Positions 1 to 5,436 of a DNA stretch of 5,436 nucleotides are shown here, piece after piece. Source of the stretch: CAUZSN01 sp963582345 (GTDB lineage: Bacteria; Planctomycetota; Planctomycetia; Planctomycetales; Planctomycetaceae); contig CAUZSN010000167.1 of assembly GCA_963582345.1 (NCBI GenBank), positions 1 to 5,436 of the forward strand. Direction: 5' to 3'. The first letter of the stretch is position 1; every line of letters starts with the position of its first letter. Under the pieces are notes generated by a model. That model was given only the letters and a program-made list of their open reading frames with translations. It was not told the DNA's origin and did no database searches. A program made the translations under genes and the position numbers.

Positions 1-1212
1 GCCGTCGTGATCTGGACGGTCAACGTTATGCATGCCATTCTGCATGATAAACACAAATCGGTTCTACAAACCGCAGTGCTGACGGTATTGGCGGCACTGC
101 TGGTAACACTGTCGGCCATGATCCGATATCCGGGGCTTGTCTTGGCAGCGGGTTTCGGAGTCGTCATGTTACTGGCGACATATCGCGGTCGGATCAGTTG
201 GGTCCGCGCCGCCACGGTCACATTGATGGTCAGCGTTCCCGCCTCAACCGTAGTTATGTGGCACATTCAGCATGAAGAGAATATGGCTCAGAAAAACGCC
301 GAGGCCACATATTTGCAAAGCTTCCAGGCAGCAGTTCGACATATATTTCACGAGCCCATTTTTGGTACTTCAACCGATAAGCCGACTGTGATGCAGGATG
401 ATCAACCCTCAGAGATTCCAACTAGCGGTAAATCAATTTGTGACAATCAGTTAGTTGAAGGGCTGCGTCTACAAATCAGTTCTCTGGGGCAACTGACATT
501 ACCGGGTATGTTCAAGGCCAATTCCGGTCGTGGAAAATGGTTGACCTTGAACATGATAATCTACTTGATCTGGCTGGTGTTTCTGCTAGTCGGATGGTGG
601 TATTTGTTTGGTCACAAGAACGATGTGTTTGCCACATCGCTCCCGTTCTACCTCATCTTGTATATCATCTGGCCGTTCGATCAGGGGGTACGGTTTCTGG
701 TGGTAACGGCTCCGTTGGTGACGACCTGTGGCTGGTTTGGCATGCGTCGACTACTGCCATTAAAAGGCGTTAGTATGCTCTCAATAGGTGTCATCCTTCA
801 TCTGACGGTCTCGACAATCTATTGGTTGGGCACCGATGCCCCACGAGCTTACGCTCTGCACCTGGAATGGCCAAAGGTAGAACAGATAGCTGAAGAGATA
901 AGCGGCGATCCCCGACCGGTCGCAATTGTGAACATTGATCAAAAATTGCAGAAAAAAATCTCGTACTGGGTTCAGCGGCGTCTTCGGCTGATGCTGATGT
1001 TGGCGATTGATCGACCAGTCCAAGAGTACAAGAGCCAACAACAAGTTTCTGCGGACATCCATTGGGTTGTTCTTCCGGCGGGAATCACGCTTGACGAGAA
1101 ATTTCAGCTCAAGAAACATTTCGGCGATTATCAACTAGTTTCGCGCAAATTGTCACCCAACGCCCCGCTTGCGCAAACGGCACAACACAGGAAATCTCAA
1201 GCGCAACGCTGA
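1..1212 (+). CDS. C-terminal part of a polytopic GT-C (GT39/ArnT-like) glycosyltransferase; 5' partial
   Basis: The reading frame is open from base 1 to a TGA at 1210-1212 (403 visible residues). The GTG at base 7 is only the first possible start inside the window, so the true start and the catalytic N-terminal half are probably to the left. About seven hydrophobic helices are visible, counted from that GTG codon: roughly 20-38, 43-58, 66-85, 182-200, 208-224, 228-245 and 257-275. A hydrophilic loop (about 86-180) separates the first three from the rest, and a soluble tail of about 125 residues follows. The motif RYPGLVLAAG (40-49) and the segment 'IIWPFDQGVRFLVVTAPLV' (220-238) resemble the 'RyxGl' and 'Ry.lp..P' signatures of GT39/PMT-like enzymes. 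Those enzymes move sugars from polyprenyl-phosphate donors to lipids or proteins at the outer face of the inner membrane. Acceptor and donor cannot be read from this fragment. An O-antigen ligase-like or other polytopic envelope protein is the alternative. The gene is certain; the family is fairly likely. Confidence 0.72.
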   Translation, partial: AVVIWTVNVMHAILHDKHKSVLQTAVLTVLAALLVTLSAMIRYPGLVLAAGFGVVMLLATYRGRISWVRAATVTLMVSVPASTVVMWHIQHEENMAQKNAEATYLQSFQAAVRHIFHEPIFGTSTDKPTVMQDDQPSEIPTSGKSICDNQLVEGLRLQISSLGQLTLPGMFKANSGRGKWLTLNMIIYLIWLVFLLVGWWYLFGHKNDVFATSLPFYLILYIIWPFDQGVRFLVVTAPLVTTCGWFGMRRLLPLKGVSMLSIGVILHLTVSTIYWLGTDAPRAYALHLEWPKVEQIAEEISGDPRPVAIVNIDQKLQKKISYWVQRRLRLMLMLAIDRPVQEYKSQQQVSADIHWVVLPAGITLDEKFQLKKHFGDYQLVSRKLSPNAPLAQTAQHRKSQAQR

Positions 1213-1327
1213 TTGCACGCATCGGATAGCGAAATTCTTCAGGGGTCAAATTGGTAAATCGAATACTAACCCGGATAAGTCATCATGACTCTCTGCTCCA
1301 GACTCGTATTGACGACATCCCAAAAGA
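1213..1327. other. short intergenic region with a possible SD and TTG start
   Basis: This gap lies between the glycosyltransferase stop and the ATG of the acetyltransferase-like ORF. I see no tRNA, clear promoter or strong hairpin. The one notable item is AGGGG at 1241-1245, five bases before a TTG at 1251. That TTG opens a 57-codon frame (1251-1424, frame 3) overlapping the start of the downstream ORF in a different frame. See the finding on a frameshifted N-terminus. Confidence 0.45.
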
Positions 1328-1678
1328 ATGTCTGCGTCGGCTTGGCCTTCTGAGCGTGAGGCAAAAAGCAGGTTGTCAGACCATCATCAGGACAGACAGT
1401 TGGTCGAACCGACCGAATATCTAATCGATTTAAGCCGTGTTGCTGTGACCAACAGCGCAAAACGTGGCGGCCTGGACCAGTACCTAGTCAAGCAATTCAA
1501 AGCCGAAGGTCGTCGTCTGGGCTGCCAGCGGCTGTGTCTTGAGGTCAGCCCAAAACACAATACGGCGATACAACTCTATCGCAAGCTAGGCTTCGAGGAA
1601 TTGGACCGCCGCGAAACCGTATGCTGGTTGACTAGCGCAACCCTCGAATACGTGCACACGATTCGATCCGTAGCGTAA
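1328..1678 (+). CDS. GNAT-family N-acetyltransferase-like protein, probably N-terminally truncated
   Basis: This 116-residue ORF (ATG start, TAA at 1676-1678) carries the C-terminal half of a GNAT fold. A beta-4-like strand 'EYLIDLSRVAV' comes at about residues 30-40. It is followed by a degenerate acetyl-CoA pyrophosphate loop around 'AKRGGLDQYLV', where the family usually has R/Q-x-x-G-x-G/A. Next come a helix, the beta-5 strand 'RLCLEVSP', and motif B 'AIQLYRKLGFEELDRR'. GNAT enzymes transfer an acetyl group from acetyl-CoA to an amine; the substrate cannot be predicted here. Typical members are 140-180 residues, and the first 28 residues (polar, no clear strands) do not look like GNAT alpha1-beta3. 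No convincing ribosome binding site precedes the ATG. The gene is therefore either a short, diverged acetyltransferase or a remnant whose N-terminus lies in another frame. The third residue of the loop motif (G to D) is unusual and could weaken cofactor binding. Confidence 0.55.
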   Translation: MSASAWPSEREAKSRLSDHHQDRQLVEPTEYLIDLSRVAVTNSAKRGGLDQYLVKQFKAEGRRLGCQRLCLEVSPKHNTAIQLYRKLGFEELDRRETVCWLTSATLEYVHTIRSVA

Positions 1679-1680
1679 AA

Positions 1681-1722
1681 GTTGGAGTCTGATCGAAGAT
1701 CTTCTACCAGATTAGCTTCAAC
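1681..1722. terminator. candidate imperfect hairpin at a convergent gene junction
   Basis: The sequence starting GTTGGAG and ending CTTCAAC can fold back on itself. Read on the plus strand, 1681-1688 pairs with 1715-1722 (two G-U pairs), and 1690-1694 pairs with 1710-1714 after a one-base bulge. The loop contains the palindrome GAAGATCTTC (1695-1704). Read on the minus strand the stem is weaker, but it is followed directly by UUUU (1680-1677 complement). It sits between the stop of the acetyltransferase-like ORF (1678) and the stop of the 761-residue protein (1718-1720), where a shared terminator is expected. The stem is imperfect and the plus-strand U-tract is poor, so this is only a candidate. 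Confidence 0.35.
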
Positions 1723-4003
1723 GACGTCTGTTCCGTTTTGTCGGTGTATTCGTGTTCACATTGCTGTACGGATTGACATTTATGCTGGCACCTCGCTTGC
1801 GAATGGGATTACTCTTCCGTCTCGAAGATCTTCGGCTTTTGCCCCCCTCGTTGGCGTCACGCATTTCGGCCACACTACGGTAGCCTTGCGAATAGGCTTT
1901 AGCCAATTCGTCGATTGCGCCTTGTCCTGTGCCTAATTCTGCCGTCCGATATTTCTCGGCTCTTTCGATTATGGCTTCCCACGGAGCACTTTGCTTGGCC
2001 AAGAGATCGTCAGCATAGTGACGGGCGTTGCGACTGGTGTCACCGTCGTCTAGCGAGACCAACTGTCCATAGCGATCCACCATAACCGCAAGGTTCAAGG
2101 TCGACAACGGTTGCTGCTCTTCCGAGTCACCAATATGCAGTTCCGGGTGTTCGCTGGAATAGAACTTGTGACTGGCTGTAATATCAACCAGCACGTTGCC
2201 TGTGTTAAATTCAATCTCTTCTTCTTCCATCGTCATGTCTGCTGGTCTCAGCACCAGGGCTGTGACTTCCTTGGTCAAAGTGGAAATAAACTCACCGAAT
2301 TCAAGTTTGAGCAGCTCCCCTAATACCAGCGTCCCTGAGTCCGAGTACCACTGAAAGACGTCGATACTGGCAGTCACGTCATACGTCCCACGAGGCGCAT
2401 AGACTTTTTTCAAGAAGAATTGAGCGCTGTCCCGAAGCACGGCCACGGTACTGGGCTTGCTAAGCGGAGTTTCACGTGTTTCACCTTTAGGCGAGCTTTC
2501 ATCAACGACATCGTGTAGGGGCCGATCAAAATTGGGATTCCTCAGAACAAGACGCACTCGGTACCGGTACGCATTACCCGGCTCGACATCAAAATCAAAA
2601 TAACGGAAAAGTAACACTTTACGTGAAACTGAAAATCGCGTATTCGTGGCGTTCGGCATCATTCGCGATCGAGTCAACGAACTGCCACTCCTACCCGCAA
2701 GGCGCTCGTTATACGGCTGGTAGGAAGGTGAATTGTACGCATCCACGCTCCCCTGCATCATCGTCTCCATGTCAGCACCTTCCATGGTGCCAAACATTCG
2801 ACGCACGTTGTGTTGCTGCTGTGCAAAGCCCCCTCTGCGGGTCTGCTGCTCGCTCTCAGTTTTTTGACGCGCTTTGATTGTCTTCTCATGGAGCTGTGCT
2901 TGTAGTTCAGCCTGCTCTTCGGTCAAAAGTTCGACCTTCGGATGAGTGGCTACTTCTTTCCATTCACCAGCAGCGCGTCTGGGAAGCGGCATGGTAAACA
3001 CGGATTCAGTGTACATGGTCGGGACTTTATCAATGTCGAAATCACTGACTTTGCTCAGGATGTCGAGCGCGGTTTGAATGTCCAATTTCTGCCAAGGCTT
3101 CGACCATGGATCCCGACCAGCAACGGCCGTTTGACGTTCTAAGACAAAGTCCAGGTAGTCGACGAACGGCGCCGCACTGTTCCAAGACGTGTTCAACGCC
3201 TGCGAAAACTTGAACGTTTGGTTCCACAACGGGACGATACCGCGGACTGCAACGAAACGATAGCCTCGCGCGTTCGCTTTCCGACGTTCTCGACGACCCA
3301 TCATGCCGGTGCTCATCATCTGCGGCATGCCCATGCCCTGTGGGCCTTGTCCCATACCGGTCGTAGCACCACTAAGCTGCATACGCATACCCGGAGGAAC
3401 GTCACTCCCCATGCCTCCGCCCGGACGCCGTTGCTTTCGTGGCGACGTCGAATCGAGTTCCTGTTCGTCTTCCCCAATGACGGCAACTTTGCGTGCCTTC
3501 TGCTTCTTCGCTGCATCCTGTTTTTTGGCTGCTCTCCGATTCGCCTCAGCAATCATCTCTTCCGGACTATTCTGCTGCCTTTGTTTCGAGACGAACTCAA
3601 GAATCACCTTGCCTGGAGTTGCCAGTAACTGTTGCACGGGAAGATACTCGGGATCCCTGACCTTCACTTTCCTGGTGTACAACGGCCAAATAAATGGCGT
3701 TCGAAACGAGTACTTCTCAATGCTCGTCTCGGAAAACATCTCGTTGACCGCCGCGCCCACATCCTTTTGCGTGTCAAATTTCTTTTTAGTCTCAGCCGGC
3801 CATTGAGACTCGCTTAAGTTCTGCTCTCCCGTAACGACCTTAGCCCTAAACTCGTCCGGTTTCCGGTCGTAACGGATCCAGTGGCTTGAGCCCAGACTGA
3901 ACAGGACGAAAAGACCGACCATACCTAATACAATCTTTTCTCCATGAGCCATCAGCAACTGCTTGTAATCCAAATCTTTGAGTTTCTCAATCAGATCTTT
4001 CAT
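1718..4003 (-). CDS. 761-aa single-pass membrane protein with Met/Gly-rich linker (protein B), planctomycete envelope family
   Basis: I do not know a named function. The visible order is: a short cytoplasmic N-terminus; one membrane helix at about 24-40 with no signal-peptidase site; an extracytoplasmic region with 'PFIWPLYTRKVKVRDPEYLPVQ' cut short here as PFIWPLYTRKVKV (103-115); a charged Lys/Ala helix (150-172); a Met/Gly-rich linker (195-236, 10 Met); a basic patch RRERRK; a strand-rich domain opening 'RGYRFVAVRGIVPLWNQ' (246-262); a Gln-rich coiled-coil-like helix (357-388); a beta domain with 'FDFDVEPGNAYRYRVRLVL' (469-487); more beta structure with 'FQWYSDSGTLVLGE' (550-563); an acidic EEEE (593-596); and a basic/Asn-rich tail (721-761). 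I chose the ATG at 4003 because MKDLIEKLKDLDYKQLL fits the expected short N-terminus and GGAG lies seven bases upstream. An ATG at 4042 would add 13 polar residues. The gene follows protein A by 60 bases and ends its operon. I infer a structural or assembly role in a pilus-like or secretion-like envelope complex. Confidence 0.85.
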   Translation of the reverse strand: MKDLIEKLKDLDYKQLLMAHGEKIVLGMVGLFVLFSLGSSHWIRYDRKPDEFRAKVVTGEQNLSESQWPAETKKKFDTQKDVGAAVNEMFSETSIEKYSFRTPFIWPLYTRKVKVRDPEYLPVQQLLATPGKVILEFVSKQRQQNSPEEMIAEANRRAAKKQDAAKKQKARKVAVIGEDEQELDSTSPRKQRRPGGGMGSDVPPGMRMQLSGATTGMGQGPQGMGMPQMMSTGMMGRRERRKANARGYRFVAVRGIVPLWNQTFKFSQALNTSWNSAAPFVDYLDFVLERQTAVAGRDPWSKPWQKLDIQTALDILSKVSDFDIDKVPTMYTESVFTMPLPRRAAGEWKEVATHPKVELLTEEQAELQAQLHEKTIKARQKTESEQQTRRGGFAQQQHNVRRMFGTMEGADMETMMQGSVDAYNSPSYQPYNERLAGRSGSSLTRSRMMPNATNTRFSVSRKVLLFRYFDFDVEPGNAYRYRVRLVLRNPNFDRPLHDVVDESSPKGETRETPLSKPSTVAVLRDSAQFFLKKVYAPRGTYDVTASIDVFQWYSDSGTLVLGELLKLEFGEFISTLTKEVTALVLRPADMTMEEEEIEFNTGNVLVDITASHKFYSSEHPELHIGDSEEQQPLSTLNLAVMVDRYGQLVSLDDGDTSRNARHYADDLLAKQSAPWEAIIERAEKYRTAELGTGQGAIDELAKAYSQGYRSVAEMRDANEGGKSRRSSRRKSNPIRKRGASINVNPYSNVNTNTPTKRNRRR
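3296..3421 (-). other. Met/Gly-rich low-complexity segment in protein B (residues 195-236)
   Basis: Ten of 42 residues are methionine, mixed with Gly, Pro and Gln (for example GMGQGPQGMGMPQMMSTGMM at 216-235). A basic RRERRK patch and the RGYRF strand follow directly. The segment is expected to be flexible and outside the cytoplasmic membrane. It may be a linker or, less surely, a soft-metal (copper/silver) ligand, since Met-rich clusters play that part in several periplasmic copper proteins. Confidence 0.8.
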
Positions 4004-4004
4004 G

Positions 4005-4027
4005 ACCGACTCCGTGTTTCCGTCGGT
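4005..4027 (-). promoter_or_regulatory. small stem-loop around the Shine-Dalgarno of protein B
   Basis: On the minus strand ACCGAC (4027-4022) and GTCGGT (4010-4005) form a perfect six-base-pair stem closing an 11-base loop. The stem ends one base before the ATG at 4003, and the GGAG Shine-Dalgarno straddles the loop and the 3' arm. If formed in mRNA it could limit ribosome access, or be opened by ribosomes finishing protein A. If the ATG at 4042 is the true start, it is simply coding sequence. Confidence 0.35.
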
Positions 4028-4063
4028 GTGCTCGAATACCATAAAATTCGGGCACCTACCAAA

Positions 4064-5436
4064 TCAATTGCCGTGATTTACTTTATCGTTTGGTACCGCG
4101 TTTTCTTTGTTTGGGATGGTAGTTCCAAAGGGTTTTTCTCCGGGAACCACGGGATTGGGTGTTATGTTGGGGACGTCGCGCACCTGATCACTCGCGTCCG
4201 GCTGCGATATCACCAGCTTGGACGTCTCAGGTGGCATGTCTGTCGTAACCGCTGGCGTTTGAGGAATTTGGACATCAGGGTTGGGATTGACAGTTCCAGC
4301 ACGTGCGTCGCCACGCGGCACTATTTCGCTGTCTCCAGTAATAGTGGCCACAGCATCGGCCTGACGCGACGGTGCTCCTTCTGCCTTCGCTTTCTCTTTG
4401 GGTGGGTTATACAAAGTCATCAAGCCTGCAATCTCAACGGACGCGATATTCGGATCGGTCAATGCCACCTTGGCCATGGCGACAGCCTGCTGGCGCCGCT
4501 TGTTCTGCAAAAAGACATCTGACGATCCCGATCTCCCGCCCGTGTTGCCGAAATCTCCCGCCATGTCCATGGCTGCTTTAGCCATCGCCGTCTCCATAGC
4601 CCTGTTAGCTTCCAACATCTCCGAGGCAGCTCCCACGTCGCTACTGAGACCGGTGCCGGTAACATAATGTACACGCACGATTTCGATCGGCCACGGGGAC
4701 TTCGACAATTCCGCCAATATTGTAGGAATCTGCTGATGATCGAGTGTGAGTTTGATTCTAAAACCGCGAGTTCGATAAGGAAGATCTTTCGAGTCATCAA
4801 CATACCGTGTGTTTTTTTTCTTCTTCTGTTGAAGCGCACCGCTGGCACCGGTGTCAGTCATATCCATCATACCCGTGCTCATGCCGCCCGTAGATCTCAT
4901 ATCCATTGGAATACCCGCAGGCATGCGCATGGCACCCATACTCGAATTCGAGCGGAGAAAGTGTACCTCTTGAAACTCTTCCGACAAGAAGTCAACATTC
5001 CGTGAGCTTCCGCCTTGAAGCGCTGCTTCCATCATTCCGCGCATTTCATCCGAAACGAATTCCTCGCCCGCCCTCTTTCGACGCGTTGTTTGCTTCGGCT
5101 GACCTCGGACACCACCAAACAGCTGAATCTGTTCAATGCGCTTCACGTGCGACTCCAAAATCGTACTTGTATCGAGGTTCACTCGAGCAATCGCTTCGAG
5201 CAATGCTCTCGACAGCCAAACGTCTTCCTGAGCATCCCAGATTTCCGGCCAGGTCGGCGACAACTGCACCCAGCGTTGGACAGGGGCTGACGGGATGCTG
5301 GCCAATTCCAATTTAATCTTCCTGTTCTCCGACAAGTCAGTCATGTTGCCCTTCGAGTCGTCCAACGGCTCGACAATTCCCCACAACACTTGCAGTTGCT
5401 CTGAGTATCGGTTGACATAATAGACTGGAACGTTCA
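4064..5436 (-). CDS. protein A: envelope protein with PilO-like domain and Met-rich linker; 5' partial
   Basis: The frame is open to the right edge and ends in TGA at 4066-4064. Reading past the first in-window start (GTG at 5389) gives sensible coding sequence (NVPVYYVNRYSEQLQ), so the real start and any membrane anchor lie outside; 456 residues are visible. In order from the edge: 'RWVQLSPTWPEIWDAQEDVW' with a following helix (54-86); a basic stretch QPKQTTRRKR (112-121); a Met-rich segment (166-192, 9 Met); KKKK (204-207); 'RGFRIKLTL' then a helix and 'WPIEIVRVHYV' (223-258), a beta-alpha-beta pattern like the ferredoxin-type domain of PilO/GspM; an Ala/Met-rich helix (269-292); a strand 'ASVEIAGLMTLYNPP' (331-345); and a Pro/Asn-rich, probably disordered tail (346-456). 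I see no enzyme motif. It is co-directional with protein B, 60 bases downstream, and shares its layout. I infer a partner subunit of one envelope complex; a PilO/Amuc_1100-like part is a hypothesis. Confidence 0.8.
   Translation of the reverse strand, partial: NVPVYYVNRYSEQLQVLWGIVEPLDDSKGNMTDLSENRKIKLELASIPSAPVQRWVQLSPTWPEIWDAQEDVWLSRALLEAIARVNLDTSTILESHVKRIEQIQLFGGVRGQPKQTTRRKRAGEEFVSDEMRGMMEAALQGGSSRNVDFLSEEFQEVHFLRSNSSMGAMRMPAGIPMDMRSTGGMSTGMMDMTDTGASGALQQKKKKNTRYVDDSKDLPYRTRGFRIKLTLDHQQIPTILAELSKSPWPIEIVRVHYVTGTGLSSDVGAASEMLEANRAMETAMAKAAMDMAGDFGNTGGRSGSSDVFLQNKRRQQAVAMAKVALTDPNIASVEIAGLMTLYNPPKEKAKAEGAPSRQADAVATITGDSEIVPRGDARAGTVNPNPDVQIPQTPAVTTDMPPETSKLVISQPDASDQVRDVPNITPNPVVPGEKPFGTTIPNKENAVPNDKVNHGN
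4859..4939 (-). other. Met-rich low-complexity segment in protein A (visible residues 166-192)
   Basis: Nine of 27 residues are methionine, with spaced MxM and MM pairs (MRMPAGIPMDMR, then STGGMSTGMMDM). The five-residue word STGMM also occurs in the Met-rich segment of protein B. A Lys cluster (KKKK) and an RGFR strand follow, as RRERRK and RGYR follow in B. It is likely a flexible linker just before the PilO-like domain. Confidence 0.8.

Noticed and set aside
781..1134. 117-codon minus-strand frame opposite the glycosyltransferase
   Set aside because: It is antisense to a clear membrane-protein gene and shows no family pattern or ribosome site.
1693..1833. 12-base direct repeat TCGAAGATCTTC at 1693-1704 and 1822-1833
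   Set aside because: The second copy is explained by Arg/Ser codons in the basic tail of protein B. The copies are short, with no flanking similarity, so no mobile element or attachment site is supported.
3218..4522. Long plus-strand frames of 136, 167 and 192 codons opposite proteins A and B
   Set aside because: They lie antisense to two long minus-strand genes with coherent domain patterns. Their translations are Cys/His/Ser-rich with no recognisable motif, as expected for shadows.
4812..4819. T8 run on the plus strand as a terminator
   Set aside because: It lies inside protein A, no GC-rich hairpin precedes it on the plus strand, and it is simply the Lys codons of the minus-strand gene.
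4459..4848. 129-codon minus-strand frame inside protein A
   Set aside because: It overlaps A in another frame, its translation is rich in Arg/Trp, typical of a shifted reading, and it lacks a convincing start. Kept only as the frame reached by slippage at the A8 run.
5341..5343. ATG at 5343 (minus strand), preceded by AAGGG, as the start of protein A
   Set aside because: The frame continues upstream to the window edge with plausible coding sequence (YYVNRYSEQLQVLWGIVEPL), so an internal start is less likely than a gene running off the window.

Overview
The window looks like chromosomal DNA of a planctomycete, most likely of the Pirellulaceae/Rhodopirellula type. The argument is indirect. There are two long, sparsely conserved, membrane-linked proteins with Met/Gly-rich linkers and phrases such as 'FDFDVEPG..YRYRVRLVLRNPN' and 'GLMTLYNPP', which I associate with planctomycete envelope proteins often found near type IV pilus-type genes. 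Base composition is balanced. There are no rRNA or tRNA genes, CRISPR arrays, transposase genes or phage genes.

Layout: 1-1212 (+) is the C-terminal part of a polytopic membrane protein, probably a GT-C (GT39/ArnT-like) glycosyltransferase, with its start outside the window. 1213-1327 is a short intergenic stretch. 1328-1678 (+) is a short ORF whose C-terminal two thirds is the acetyl-CoA-binding half of a GNAT acetyltransferase; its N-terminus looks truncated or frameshifted. 1679-1717 is a convergent junction with a possible imperfect hairpin terminator. 1718-4003 (-) is a 761-residue single-pass membrane protein (called B here). 4064-5436 (-) is the 3' part of a second protein (called A), whose start lies beyond the right edge. 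A is upstream of B on the minus strand, 60 bases apart, so they are almost certainly co-transcribed and B is the last gene of its operon.

A and B share a layout: a Met-rich segment containing the word STGMM, then a basic patch, then an 'RG[Y/F]R' strand that opens a predicted alpha/beta domain. In A that domain resembles the PilO/GspM-like ferredoxin fold. I infer that A and B are partner subunits of an envelope assembly, such as a PilN/PilO-type (Amuc_1100-like) platform. This rests on pattern recognition, not on a database search. It is the most interesting lead in the window. The plus-strand genes appear unrelated to it.
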